Positions 34,680 to 46,835 of a stretch of 64,000 nt of DNA are shown here, piece by piece. Each line of letters starts with the position of its first letter. Within the stretch, counting starts at the first letter, position 1. The notes under the pieces are model-generated. The model was not told where the DNA came from, searched no databases, and was given only the letters and a program-made list of their open reading frames with translations. The position numbers and the translations under genes were made by a program. The DNA is from Taudactylus pleione (lineage: Eukaryota; Chordata; Amphibia; Anura; Myobatrachidae), in NCBI GenBank assembly GCA_031769625.1, contig JAUIMM010000135.1, forward strand, positions 1,137,001 to 1,201,000. Reading direction: 5' to 3'.

Positions 34680-35120
34680 TACTGTGACAGCGGTGTCGAC
34701 AGTACGGGGATGCCGGCAGTGTCTTCAGTGCGAGAATGCCAGTAACGTCCTCAGTGTGCGGGTGCTGGTGATGTCTGCAGTGTGGGGGTGTCAGTGGTGT
34801 CCTCAGTGTGAGAGTGCAGGGGGGTTGACGGTGTCCTCTGTATGGTGGGCAGCAGTGTGGGGATGCTGGCAGTGTCCTCAGTGCAGGGTGCCGGCGGGGG
34901 TGCCAGTGGTGTCTTCAGTGCAGAGGTGCTGGCGGTTTTGGCAGTGCAAGGGTGCCAGCAGTGTCCTCAGTGAGGGGGTGCTGGTGGTGTCAGCTGTGCG
35001 GGGGTACCAGCGGTGACCTCAGTGCGGGGGTTTTGGCAGTGTCGGCACTGCAGAGGTGCCAGCGGTGTCCTCAGTGTGTGGGGTGCGGACGGTGTCCTCA
35101 ATACATGGGGGGCAGTGCCT
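34680..35120. repeat. GTGTCCTCAGTG minisatellite
   Basis: A degenerate array, about 30-bp period, built on GTGTCCTCAGTGCGGGGGTGC. It lies directly beside the 16-bp array. Frames of about 110 codons on both strands are artefacts. Confidence 0.75.
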
Positions 35121-35662
35121 TATGCTCTTAAGTGACCAGCACCTGCTCAGGCTGCAGGAAGTTTCAGCTCCCACAGCCTGGCCAAAAGAGCATCCATTGC
35201 GACCATAGGCCACAATGGTGATCCCAGCCTGTGACATCGGTCGCAGTACTGGGATCATAAGTGCAGCAAGGAGGTATCTGACACCTGCTTTTGCATTTGT
35301 ATCTGAGATGGACAGAATTGCACAGCCACTTGTGTGCATTATGTGTTGATTAAAAAAATGGGTACTTCCTCATCTTTGCGGCCCCCTGCTGGAGCCGTCA
35401 GTGAAGATTCGTAAGTAGCGTAAAGATCAGCCAATACTATTCGGATCATTGCGGGCACGGTGGCTCGCTTCGCTCGCCACATGGATATATTCCCCCTCCA
35501 TGCCCACTTGGATGGTAGGGAATGACGTTGGACTCTGGCTGATCGTATCTGAAGATACGTAAGTAGCGTAAAGATCAGCCAGTGTCCAAAGTCATTAATA
35601 TATTCATGTGGCAAGCAAAGCGAGCCACCGTTACCGCAGCGTGGCGAGCATTGGATGATTCT
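35121..35662. repeat. Repeat with paired GGCTCGCTTCGCTCGCC motifs
   Basis: Contains two direct copies of CGTAAGTAGCGTAAAGATCAG (about 35410 and 35560), with GGTGGCTCGCTTCGCTCGCC at 35458 and its inverted form GCAAGCAAAGCGAGCCACC near 35610. A relative lies near 40150-40200. This is a foldback element of unknown class. Confidence 0.5.

Positions 35663-35735
<73 letters not shown>
35663..35735. repeat. (GATA)n microsatellite
   Basis: About 18 uninterrupted GATA units. Confidence 0.95.
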
Positions 35736-35992
35736 GGTATGCGGTCATAATACCAACCGTGGGGATTCAGAATGCCGTGCCAGAATCCCGGCACCTGTCA
35801 GGATCCTGGCACCGGCATACCAAAGGTCAGTAGCAGGGTTAGGGTTAGGCACTAAGGGAGGGGGGGTTAGGTTTAGGCACCGAGGGCTAGGGTTGGGTAG
35901 AGAGAGGGTTAGGATACTGACCGACAAGTGTTGGCATCCTAACCCTGTTGGGATGCCAGTGCCGGGATTCTGACCGCCGGGAACCCATACCC
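35735..35992. mobile_element. MITE with TTAGGGTTAGG core
   Basis: The left end GGGTATGCGGTC.. and GGGGATTCAGAATGCCG match, inverted, the right end GCCGGGATTCTGACCGCC..CCCATACCC. The middle has G-rich TTAGGGTTAGGCAC words. Related G-rich blocks occur at 57600-57800. Confidence 0.65.
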
Positions 35993-37500
35993 AACTATAG
36001 ATAGATAGAGAGTGAACTGTAAATCACACATCAATATATTTTGTATAATTTCTGTCAAGATGTTTGTGCATGAAACAAATGTATTCTTATTCACTACAAT
36101 GCAGTAACTGCATGCTCTGCAACAGAATGTTATGTGTTGGTCTCTGCCACTGTGTATCGCTCAATATTTCCACATTAACATTAGGACTGATTAATGGGTA
36201 AATTTACTAAAGGTCGATTTGGCATTTTGAGTAATTTGAGGTGCGATATTGCTTCGAATTTGGCTTCGATTTTGCTTTTGGCCAAATCGAATGTAAAATC
36301 GGACTTCAAATCGAATTTTTAGTCAAATCGCCCCTCGGAAAAACATTGGTACTTTTACATAGCCCAACACACAAAACCCTTATTTACTATCATTCAATTT
36401 GAAATCGACCTCAAAATCGGACTTCAAATCGAAACTAATATCCCCAATACAATAGACATGCTTTCGATTTGAGCATGAGCAGGTTGGATTGACACAGATA
36501 CATGCAGACATCAGTGAGATGCCTGCATGTATCTCACTGTAAAAAGCAAATAAAGAGTTAATTTAAGAAAAAAATTGACGTGAGGTCCCCCACTCCAAAT
36601 CAGAACCAGCCCCGGACTGCTGAAACCCAGTTCTGGTTGACTAAGTACAGGGAAAAAATGACATAGGGTCTCCCTGTACTCAGTACAACCAGCACTGGGC
36701 TATGGGAAGCAGAGCTGGTTCTGGATTTACAGGGAAAAATTTGCGTAGGGTTCCCCTGTAAGATCCAGAACCAGCCCTGGACCCTTTCTAATGGGGGACT
36801 GATGCCACAGCCAGGGGAGCCCTATCACCGGGCCCCCCAGCCGCAGCATCAGCCCTGACCGTTAGTCGGCCCAGGCCAGGGATCCCTGGGGAGTTGGAGA
36901 CCCCTTCAAAAAAAGGGGTCTTCCTCTCCAGGGCACCCCTAGCCTGGGCTGATAGCCCGGGGCTATCCCCGCCACCCCTGAGCGGTGGGTTGCAGGTTGA
37001 TTGTGTAGGTGTTGTGTCAAAATAGATAAAAATAAACATTGTCTTTCCAGTAGAACTGCAGGTCCCAGCAAGCCTCCCTCCTAACCAGAATGATTACTCC
37101 TTCCCGAATGAAGCGCACAGACGCGGCTTCATACTTTGAAGCTCCTTGTCTGTGCGTTCATTGACTGAGAGAGGTCAGGCCCCGCGGTGTGTCTTTAGAG
37201 TCTACTATCTAATGCACCATCGAAACTTGTACCTGGCCCATTCTAGGTGCAGAATCTCTGTCAGAGTACAGTATAGCCTCCAATGTAAGTGATTAAGCAT
37301 CTGAGTTTGCAAGCAGTGTTACACCATGCCAGTGACATGCCCATAATCTCCCTTCGTCTGACAAGTTACCTCCCAGTCACAACCCTGAAACACCCAATTA
37401 ATTTCCAATACATTTCTGGGTCCATGCATCTCAATCCCTACAGAATCTCTATACGTACACACCATGGGACTCATGCGCTGTGCGACTTTAGACCATTTGC
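35993..37500. repeat. Interspersed repeats, no gene
   Basis: 36195-36480 is a foldback-like block of CGAATTT/AAATCGA words. 36560-37030 is a second repeat with duplicated CAGAACCAGCCC phrases, related to 32900-33090. No host exon recognised. Confidence 0.4.
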
Positions 37501-38400
37501 GTGAATATCGGCATTGCGTGCGACACAGAATCAGGCCATAGCTTTGCATTAAATCTTTATTCGGAAACATTGGCCCCACTCCCCACATGTGAATTGTTCT
37601 GAAAGGATGTGGTTAGGTAATCATCAGCGAGGGGAAAATATCTGCCTTGCATATAGAAAATGCATCAAAAATACGTACGTTTTTTTTTCTTCAGGGACTA
37701 TATGTACTACACAAAACAGATGTCTCTTTTATGTTTAGTACTCTCATATGTAACACATTGTACAAATGGATCACACTTCTAGTGCCACAAACAGGTGACC
37801 CCTAAAGTGCTGTAGGCACAGCAGATAGGGCACTAGTCATGTACTTTGAAGTCTTTTGACAAGTTCTGCTATGCATGAATAATATGACGCATGACAATAT
37901 ATTTATTTATTATTGTTTACTTATATAGCGCTGATCTTATTACAGTGCTGTACACATGCGCAGAACAGGTCATACGCAGGAACAGACCTGGAAACATCGG
38001 AGAGGTACGTTCATCATCGGATAAACGTACATCTCTGAATCATGCCCCTGGTGCGCCCGTATACTTCTCCACCCTGAACTCCGGCTGCTTCAAGACTAAA
38101 CACATTCTTTGGATGCACCAACACTTATTTTTACTGGCCTATGTACTGTTCTGGTAAAGAAGTAGTCGGGGTGTGGGCCTGATTCAGAGATGCTGATGTT
38201 TACGCAGATGAGCAATGTTTTGTTACTGCACACGCGCGAACCCAAGTGTCCTATGCTGATCGCAGGGTGGCAACTAAGTGATCTGCAGGGATCGTAAAAA
38301 GGAGCCATTTCATGGGCGTGTTGTGGGAGTGTCATGGAAATGTCTGGGAACACTACTGCGTTCCCAATCGCAAGTTCACAGCTTCAGAGGCCAAGGTTAG
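37501..38400. repeat. Fragments of CTGATTCAGAG-type MITEs
   Basis: Terminus-like words occur at about 37523 (GAATCAGGCC), 38033 (CTCTGAATCATGCCC) and 38177 (GGGCCTGATTCAGAGATGC). Between them (37918) is a TTATATAGCGCTGATC phrase common in amphibian repeats. Individual elements cannot be closed by eye. Confidence 0.45.
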
Positions 38401-39370
38401 TTAGATTTGAGGAGAGTGGCTAGAGAAGATTCTTGGCTGCTACAAATGTCGATGATGCAACCGATGTTGCATCCATGTTGGAGTGTTTACAGCCTGAAAG
38501 TAGTGTCTCACTGCTCTTACACTCCATAGCACCGAGACAGACAAATCTCAGGTGCACAACTCCAAATTATTAATAATATATAAATGCAATAAAATTTTGC
38601 AATCAATAGAGGTTTTTAGCATAATCTTGGCCAAGGTTATGGGCCTACCCACCATATCCAGGTAACCTCTGTAGGGTAGGTCCCTAACATACTACGATTC
38701 AAATCCAGAGCACAGGACACCCCCAAACTAGCCCAGCTAAGCTGCCCCAGGGCACCACCATAGTAAAAAAAGTGCAGTGTGAAAGAGATAGTTAGGAGCA
38801 GATACTGCTGCATATGAAGAATGAAAATAAACAGTGAGGTACATATATAATAAACAAACAGTGAAGGGTTAAAATGTGTTATAAAAGAAAAATGTGTTAT
38901 AATGCGGTGCCCTGAAACAGATCAACCAAGGCAATCCAGGGGGACCCACGTCCCAAAAATGAACCAAAGTTGCACTACAGTATATAACTTGTAGGACTAA
39001 CCTAGAATTGTGCCTAATACCAGTGTGCATATTCATTACAAGACTCCATGCTTTTACACCAATAAGGTAGGGGTGCTAATCCAGACTGAGGGTGTTAGGC
39101 TATTAGCAGCAGGTGCATTTTTGCAGAATTTTTAAAAAATTAGTTTAGGGACTTAAAAATATGCTAGTACCCATTTTCATGTACCCCAAATTTGATGGGA
39201 CCACTTTTTAAAAACGAAAAAAAAAAAACCTAAGTGCTCTTCTGCATCACTTCTTCAATGTTGGGAAAAAAACACCTGCCGTGGCTATTTAAAACACATT
39301 CTGCAGGGCTAAACGGGGGTACCCAAAGTGCACCCCCATGTCTGGACATCTTTAGGGAGGTCCTAGGAAC
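38401..39370. other. Unassigned sequence
   Basis: No gene or element ends recognised. A pair of near-complementary phrases (AGGTTATGGGCC.. and CCTCTGTAGGGTAGG) at 38640-38690 hints at a short hairpin. Confidence 0.35.
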
Positions 39371-39570
39371 AAATCCCAAAAATTTACTTGACTTTTCGCC
39401 GATGCAAGTTTCGCCGCTTCCCGATTTCGCCTACTTTGAAATTGAATACGGGGAATAGCGGGCACGCGCGCGATACTTTTCCGCTTGGAAAACAGGCGAA
39501 GGAGGCGATAAGTCCAGCAGGCGAAAAGTCTGGACTTTTCGCCTCAAATTGAATACGGGCCTTAGTCGGT
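39371..39570. repeat. Foldback repeat with TTTTCGCC words
   Basis: CTTTTCGCC and GGCGAAAAG repeat in both orientations and AAATTGAATACGGG occurs twice (39440 and 39544), the second followed by CC. Likely a MITE with GGCCCGTATTCAATTT ends. Confidence 0.5.
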
Positions 39571-40956
39571 TACATTGGAGCCCATACTTAGACAGAGATT
39601 TTGCGCCTAGCATGGGGCTCGTGCAAGTTCCTTTGCACCAAGACACACCAAGCATGATTGCAGTGTCTGGGGGCGTTCTAAATGGGGGACCCCGTCCTTG
39701 CACAGTTATTAGCATAAAGTCACAAACGTGCAACTGGTAAAAGATGCTGCATCCGAATCAGCCCTTAAGTAATATTCCTGCCATATGTCGAGCTATTTTA
39801 TATTGTTTCTTTTAAATGGCCACTAAGCTATCAGTATCAATATCTTACTCCTGGCATGCACAGAGTCTGCACCAGAAGTTGTTTCCTCACAACCCCCTAC
39901 TCACCCCTGGTAGCAGAAGTCTCAAGTCCATTGTGATAGTGAATTTCGATCTTTACTTATCATTATTGTGCCTGGTCAGAAGTGCCCTCCATAGACATGG
40001 CTCTCCTTCAGAGGTTCAGGCAGTATTCCCCACTGCTGCTGACACGGTAGTGGATAGATCCCCTTCAGTCGATGCACCCTGATATCATTAGTTACTGTTC
40101 AACGTCAGTCCTTACTATCAACGTGGACATAGAGTGGGAATATAAGCCTGCGGCGAGCGAAGTGAGCCACCTCGCCCAAAGGGTGGCGAGCTAGGTGAGT
40201 CCACACCGTCCATCAACTATAGAGCTCAGCTCTCTAACTGTAAAGAGCAGAGCATCATGTGGTAGGAGTCTAGGGACAAAGGGCAGAAGCTGATAGGCAA
40301 ACCTGGCTTGGGGGGCCCTTGAGATAGGATTAATGGGCAATTTAACATCCTAATTAGGCTGACTGCAGCAGGGATCTCTGATCCTCACAGAAATGCTCCC
40401 GGTGATAGGCCCCACCCCCTGCATTAGCCTCTGTTCTTGTTACTGAGCTTCTCCATAGCAGCATTATGTAGGGATCTGGGACATGGTGCAGGTATTGGAA
40501 GGCAGTGCATTGCCTAGTACTGGTAATGGGATGGCAAGGGGCACTTACACAGGCTGGGCAGCAACCCCTCCCGATGGTTTAACACTAAGCCCTGCCCCCT
40601 CACGAAAAGGGGCATGGCCTGAAATCAGTGGGGCCCACCAGGGAAATACCCAAATTCCTGGCAGCCCAGTCCGAGCCTGCCACTGGTCAAATAACAGGGC
40701 TCATTCATAGTTTGAGTCATCAGCTGGTGTATCAATACCTGCACACACATAATTTCCTACACATTACCAGCCATCTCTCAATCGTACCCTATAACCGCTG
40801 ACTTCATGGCCTTGAGATGACCAGACAAACAAGTAGTCAGCAGGAGATGACCACACAAAGTGGGACTTCACATTTCTTAAGGGAAAATAACACTCTTATT
40901 CCTATCAACCTGGCAAGTTTATACTCATACTAATGCCGAGACTTGTTACACAAAAC
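39571..40956. other. Unassigned sequence with repeat fragments
   Basis: Includes TAGATCCCCTTCAGT (40054), shared with the hAT interior at 33650, and a GGCGAGCGAAGTGAGCCACC foldback (about 40150). No exon recognised. Confidence 0.35.
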
Positions 40957-41372
40957 CAGGGACGCCAAGAAGGCGGGGGCGCGTACTAATTACTCAGGCT
41001 TGACGGAGGGGCACGGTGGGGGCTTGGGTCTGCCGAGCGCCCCCTCTCCCCCTCACCTGTCAGCAGCTGCAATGTTTCCTCAACCCAGCACACATTGCTG
41101 TGTGCTAGGCTGCAGTGGGACCAGGGAGGCTGTTGCTGCTGATTAGCAGCAGCAGCAGTCTCCTCTGCCTGTTCAGGGGGGGGAGGGGGGGGGGGGCAAT
41201 CACTCACACTGATCACACCTCTCCCCCTGATTTGCCCTGCTGAGGGGCACACGCGCACCCCCCTGTGCTGCGCCCCTTTTGCTTGTCTTTAAAGGAGACG
41301 TGGCCATGCCTACATTCATTAGGCCACGCCCCCTAATGTTACCCAGGCCTGGCAAAGCTCACAAAGACCCTG
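40957..41372. mobile_element. hAT non-autonomous element, CAGGGACGCC end
   Basis: It begins CAGGGACGCCAAGAAGG and ends with the complement of CAGGGTCTTTGTGAGC. The 8-bp flanks are CACAAAAC and CACAGAAC, one mismatch. The interior shares CCACGCCCCCT and a GC-rich core with 57068-57476, so the two are one family. A run of G (about 41178-41198) lies inside. Confidence 0.7.
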
Positions 41373-42169
41373 CACAGAACTGCACTAATTAACTTGCTGC
41401 TAACTACCACGCTTTACTCCATTTCAATTCACTCTATAAAACATCTTAAGAGAAGCATTAATTTATTTCCAGATGACTGTGACTATTTATTTACTACTAA
41501 CCGACATTACCAAAATAGGGTAAGCTGAGTGCTGACACAGATAACCTTTGAAAAGTTGGAATATGCTAATTGTAGCTACAAGTGCTTAATTTATGTTCTT
41601 ATAATCAGTGTTCATCTATACTAAAGGAATTAGACTGTTTATCCGACTTTTGTGTACTGCCTATGTTGTTTTGTGTAGCAGTTGTATCATTAAGCTATTA
41701 TTGTCATTGGTGCTATATTTATGTATCAGATATTTGCATCCTATATAATAATAGTAATTGCAGAGATATCAGTACATTTATTTGCAAACATATGGTTAAG
41801 CCACCAGCCACGTGTCTCTGCTTTATGGTGGTCCTAATGCTACATGATAAAAGCACTCACTTTGGCTCATACATTTATGCATTTTCTTAGGCTACATGAT
41901 AATAGCACATACATTGATATATGTGCAAATATATGTACCCGGATCTGTGCAATTACTATTATTATATTGAATGCAAATCTCTTTACTAGCCTATGTGCAG
42001 TGTGCTGGGGGTCTGTTTTTCATTTTTTTTCAAATTATTCTAGTTTACAGTGTTTATCAGTTATTACAGATATTTTTTATTGTATTAATTTATATATACT
42101 CTCTTTCTTTTTTTCGTTTTCAGGCTCAGTGGTCTTTCATTTATTGTATGTAGTAATTTGGAGGTTGAC
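41373..42169. other. Unassigned AT-rich sequence
   Basis: AT-rich and without recognisable exons. Frames of 60-109 codons are hydrophobic by composition only. Confidence 0.4.
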
Positions 42170-42300
42170 ATAACAGTGCAGGACAAGGACATGGTTTATA
42201 AACATTGCTGCATTAGCAATCATAAGACTTACATAAGCAGCAGGGCGTCAGCCAGCAAGTGTTAGGTGCCGTTGTGGTGAGTGATACTGCTTTTCCACCT
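42170..42300. repeat. Interspersed repeat shared with 54180-54300
   Basis: Shares TGCAGGACAAG..ACATG..TTATAAACA and GCAGGGCGTCAG..GTTAGGTGCC with 54195-54290. Confidence 0.6.
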
Positions 42301-42394
42301 AAGTCCATCAATAGAAGCAGCAGCTAAAATATAATTGACAAAGTTGGTGGATTGAGCGCTGAGTCCAGGGTCTGACCTGAGATTTGGAACACAG

Positions 42395-43002
42395 GAGCTC
42401 ATTCAGACCCTCTTGCTAGATGTGTACGCTCGCTCGATGCATATGCAAATCCAGCGCACACCCAGCAAGGCAGGTGATCGCACGGCAAGGCATTAGCATG
42501 CCCACTATGTCTTGGCGTGCGATCACTATGTGTATGCAGACACCCACCAGCCATTCATAAGCCGCCCACTTGCGCACGTCATCTCCTGGAAGTGCATGAA
42601 AACATTGGTACATAGAGCACCATCTGATGCGATCGTAGCACTTGAGGTTGACTATACCCTGCGTCAAGCACTGAGATCACTTCAGTGTGAAATACAACCA
42701 AGTGACGTGTACTATGACGCTGCCTGCTAATTATGCACGCCTCTGAAACGGCGTTGAAATACTCAGGCACGCCTGCGTTCACACCTCCACTCCCCCGTTA
42801 CTAGTGGTCTGCCCCTGTTACCACCCATAAACGGCCTCTCCTGTCACTCATTACACTGGGCTGTCTATGCTGGGCGAGCGAACACCTCCTGATCTTTTGC
42901 AGTGGTTTGCGCACGCGCATTGCGATGTATACGCATGCACACAATGCGAACCATCGGCAGGTATGAGCGAACGCATCCTAGCGAGAGGGTTTGAATGAGC
43001 TC
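42395..43002. mobile_element. MITE with GAGCTCATTCAGACC ends
   Basis: Inverted ends GAGCTCATTCAGACCCTCTT and the complement AGAGGGTTTGAATGAGCTC, flanked by CACAG on both sides (42390-42394, 43003-43007). Rich in GCGATCGCA-like words. A cousin of the CCTGATTCAGAG family. Confidence 0.65.
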
Positions 43003-43034
43003 CACAGTTCCAAAATGGGTCAAACCCTGGACAC

Positions 43035-43307
43035 ACCCCTTTTCCACTTCGGCGCTGATCCGGGTTATTATCGACGCCAAGCGCTGAGAAACCCGGAAGT
43101 CCCCATGCTGTAAACGGGACCCGGGTCGGGCGATCCAGATTACCCGTTTACACTGCAGGGTTTCACGAGTCGTTCCCGTGTTAAACCCTGCAAGTTACCT
43201 GGGTTGGATTGCCGGGTCACTCCACCCGGGAATCCAACCCTGGCCTTTTTTACACCTAGAAGCAACCCTGCTATAACCCGGGATTTAGCTCTGCTGTAAA
43301 AGGGGTA
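43035..43307. mobile_element. GC-rich MITE with ACCCCTTTT ends
   Basis: Ends ACCCCTTTTCCAC and GCTGTAAAAGGGGT, with several CCGGGT/ACCCGG hairpins inside. A partial relative flanks the provirus at 15246. Confidence 0.55.
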
Positions 43308-43334
43308 TTAGGAATAGATGAATGTATGAGAAAG

Positions 43335-43695
43335 GCATACCTGCCTACTCTCCCGAAATGGCCAGGAGGCTCCAGAAAATCAGGTGGCGCTGGCATGTTG
43401 TGACTGCGGACGCGTCACAGCATGTGACTGTGATCCTATGCGCAGTTGTTAAGGCTCCAGCTTCAGAGCTCTGTTGGCCATTCTGCGCACCCATAGGGTT
43501 ACTTACAAGTCCAATGATCAACTTATATGCGCCTGATGGTTGCATCCTTGTACGCAAGTGGCGGGTCTGCGATGACACCGGTGGGTGTCTCAATGCAAAT
43601 CTCAGCGGCTACAACATTTGCATATTTTTGCATAGTCACTGTGAACAAATAAGCTGTCACGACCAGATTTGCTTCCATCTCTGAATCAGGCCCTG
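43335..43695. repeat. MITE fragments
   Basis: A GCCTACTCTCCCGAAATGGCC stretch, then sequence ending CTCTGAATCAGGCCC (43679-43694), the CCTGATTCAGAG terminus. Confidence 0.45.
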
Positions 43696-43768
43696 TGACC
43701 TTTCATCGGCAGTGAAGAAAATGCCCTCAATTTAGCCCCGATTCTTACTAGTAAAACTGCATTATATA

Positions 43769-45412
43769 CAGTCAGGTCCATAAATATTGGGACATTGACA
43801 GAATTTTCAGATTTTGGCCTCTATTCACCACCACAATGGTTTTGAAATGAAACAAACAAGATGCGCTTTAACTGCAGACTTTCAGATTTAATTTGAGGGT
43901 AATTACATCCAAATCAGGTGAACAGTGTAGGAATTACAACAGTTTCAATATGTGCCTCCCACTTTTTAAGGGGCCAAAAGTAAAGGGACTATCGACTAAA
44001 AAGCTATTTCATGGACAGGTGTGGGCTATTCCCTCGTTATTTCATTATCAATTAAGCAGGTAAAAGGTCTGGAGTTGATTCTTGGTGTGACATTTGCATT
44101 TAGAATCCGTTGCTGTCAACTCACAATATGAGATCCAAAGAGCTGTCACTATCAGTGAAGCAAGCCGTCATTAGGCTGAAAAATCAAAACAAACCCATCA
44201 GAGAGATAGCAAAAACATTAGGTGTGGCCAAATCAACTGTTTGGAACATTCTTAAAAAGAAAGAACGCACCGGAGAGCTCAGCAACACCAAAAGACCCGG
44301 AAGACCATGGAAAACAACTGTGGTGGATGACAAAATAATTATTTCCCTGGTGAAGAAAAACCCCTTCACAACAGTTGACCAAATCAAGAACACTCTCCAG
44401 GAGGTAGATGTTTATGTGTCAAAGTCAACAATCAAGAGAACACTTCACAAGAGTGAATATAGAGGGTTCACCACAAGATGCAAACCATTGGTGAGCCACA
44501 AAAACAGGAAGACCAGATTAGAGTTTGCCAAACAACATCTAAAAAAGCCATTACAGTTCTGGAACAACATCCTATTGACAGATGAGATAAAGATCAACTT
44601 GTACCAGAGTGATGGGAAGAGAAGAGAAGGAAAGGAACTGCTCATGATCCAAAACATACCACCTCATCAGTGAAGCATGGTGGTGGTAGTGTCATGGCGT
44701 GGGCATGTATGGCTGCCAATGGAACTGGTTCCCTTGTATTTATTGATGATGTGACTGCTATCAAAAGCAGCAGAATGAATTCTGAAGTGTTTCGGGCAAT
44801 ATTATATGCTCATATTCAGTCAAATGCTTCAGAATTCATTGGACAGCGCTTCACAGTGCAGATGGACAATGACCCGAAGCATACTGCAAAAGCAACCAAA
44901 GAGTTTTTTAAGGCTAAAAAGTGGAATGTTATGCAATGGCCAAGTCAATCCCCTGACCTGAATCCGATTGAGCATGCATTTCACTTGATGAAGACAAAAC
45001 TGAAGGGAAAATGCCCCAAGAACAAGCAGGAACTGAAGACATTTGCAGTAGAGGCCTGGCAGAGCATCACCAGGGATGAAACCCAGCGTCTGGTGATGTC
45101 TATGCGTTCGAGACTTCAGGCTGTAATTGCCTGCAAAGAATTTCCAACAAAGTATTAAAAAGTGAAAGTTAGATTTAGGATTGTTTAGTTTGTCCGATTA
45201 CTTTTGGCCCCTTAAAAAGTGGGAGGCACATATAGAAACCGTTGTAATTCCGACACCGTTCGCCTGATTTGGATGTAATTACCCTCAAATTAAATCTGAA
45301 AGTCTGCAGTTAAAGCACATCTTGTTTGTTTCATTTCAAAGCCATTGTGGTGGTGAATAGAGGACAAAATATGAAAATTCTGTCAATGTCCCAATATTTA
45401 TGGACCTGACTG
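43769..45412 (+). mobile_element. Tc1/mariner transposon, nearly full structure
   Basis: A 1,644-bp element with TA on each side (43767-43768, 45413-45414). The inverted terminal repeats run about 220 bp and differ at only about ten to fifteen places by eye; they begin CAGTCAGGTCCATAAATATT. This end sequence and the paired repeats match the Passport-like branch of Tc1 elements known from fish (recalled, not searched). It encodes one transposase, broken by a single frameshift. Confidence 0.93.
44128..45158 (+). pseudogene. Tc1-type transposase with one frameshift
   Basis: Cut-and-paste transposase of the element around it. The ATG at 44128 (MRSKELSLSVKQAVIRL) fits family starts better than the upstream one at 44110. 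The N-terminal half has two helix-turn-helix domains (REIAKTLGVAKSTVWNIL, about residues 25-42) and a GRPW motif that stands where many relatives have GRPR. The catalytic triad is D,D-34-E: Asp in LLTDE (44581), Asp in QMDND (44865), Glu in NPIEH (44970). The frame changes between about 44620 and 44670, just after the first Asp. About 343 codons overall, normal for Tc1. The recombinase is inactive as written. Confidence 0.92.
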
Positions 45413-45623
45413 TATATCGCTATTTTAGGCTAAATAAATTGGGTTGTCTTATTTTCTTGAACCCAACCTTTGGTGGAATCTCAATCCCCTACTTTTGCCT
45501 ATGTTTCTCTGCATATTACTATTAAATGAAAAATCTATGAATTCCAACATGTTACCAGTGAAGAAATGCTAAAATAGAAAAAAAATTGTAATGTATTTAT
45601 TTACTGATTAATAAAATTAATAA
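45413..45623. other. Unassigned AT-rich sequence
   Basis: Nothing recognised. Confidence 0.4.
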
Positions 45624-45817
45624 GGGGTCCATTTACTAAGCAGTGTTAGGAGAAGTGAAGGGAGGAGTGAAAAGTGATAAGGTGCCAGCCAATCAGCTCC
45701 CAACTGTCATCTCACAGGCTGTTTGAAAAATGACAGTTGGTAGCTGATTGGCTGGCACCTTATTACAGACATCACTTTTCACTCTGTCTCCTAACACTGC
45801 TTAGTAGATAGACCCCT
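45624..45817. mobile_element. Palindromic MITE bearing CCAAT motifs
   Basis: It starts GGGGTCCATTTACTAAGCAG and ends CTTAGTAGATAGACCCC. The halves pair through GGTGCCAGCCAATCAGCT and AGCTGATTGGCTGGCACC. Sisters are at 63375-63540, 58861-59000 and 59339-59466, plus a diverged larger relative at 53661-54378. Confidence 0.8.
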
Positions 45818-46155
45818 GAAACATTTTTTTCCTACATCGCTCTTCAGTTTAGTGATCCTGTGATGGTGATAGCGATCTAGGGTTGGTGGCAGTACAGGCA
45901 CCACCGATACCATTGTTAGAGTGTTGAGATTTAGCTACTGCTGGGGATACTCAAAAACAGCAATCTGCGGTAGTTCTGGATAACTAGCAAGAAGTCCTAA
46001 TGCCAGCCAAAACATCTGTTCAACCTAGACTATTGTGTCTTGACATATGTAGACTAAAATAGTGAAACCCTTTTTTTTAAATAATTACTGTTACTATTCA
46101 TGCTTATTTTCATACATAATCATATGTGTCTTCTCTACCAGTTACTATGATCTAA
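45818..46155. other. Unassigned sequence
   Basis: Nothing recognised. Confidence 0.4.
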
Positions 46156-46610
46156 GGCCCTCATTTAGACCCGCTCGCAAGCGGGTCGATGGTGGGGCAC
46201 TGCGCGTGCGCAAGCCCCGGAGCGAGTGAGAAATTCACTCGCTCCGGGGCTCGCTACAAACGGAGCGGCTGATGATGTTGATCGACAGTTCGCCCCGTTT
46301 TGTAGGCAGGGAGGGGGGGTGGCTGGACAAACGGAGGCGTTCCTTAAGGAACGCCTGCCGCTGTTTGTGGGCGGCCCTACTGACATCACTCGTGATGTCA
46401 GTTGTGAGCTTCCTGCTCTATTAGAGCAGGAAGCTCACTAGGGCTTGCGGAAGATGAGACCCTACCACAAGGGTCTCTTTGCAAGCCCAATGGTCGCGAC
46501 CATCACCTGGCCGCTCGCAAAAGCTGTGGGTGGTCACCCACAGCTTAGCGATCGACCAGGAGGCCGGCTAAAAAAAAAAGCGGCCGCCCTCATTCAGAGC
46601 GAGCGCTCGC
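46156..46610. mobile_element. Hairpin-ladder MITE, right end clipped
   Basis: The left end is GGCCCTCATTTAGACCCGCT. It has the same hairpin series as 4485-4990, including GCTTCCTGCTC..GAGCAGGAAGC and GCTGTGGGTGG..CCACAGC. It ends at CATTCAGAGCGAGCGCTCGC without the last 35 bp present in the 4485 copy. Confidence 0.7.
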
Positions 46611-46675
46611 TTTTTGCTAAGTGTGCCATACTACATCCAGGTACCCCAAGTAAGTGTACCAAAGCACTAGCAGGG

Positions 46676-46835
46676 TAAAACCATTGATGGTTCTTCACTA
46701 TCGTTGGGTTTGTTTTTTCTTATTCCTTTCAGGTCTTTATACCGCATGTGCGGCCTTGAACCATCGATAGTTTAATCATCAATGGTTTTCCAACAATGAT
46801 TGCCTGCCATCAACCATCGAAGTAGACTCTTCTGA
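46676..46835. repeat. Foldback with CCATCGATGG-like words
   Basis: AACCATTGATGG, AACCATCGATAG, ATCATCAATGG and CATCAACCATCG alternate in both orientations. A probable small MITE. Confidence 0.45.
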
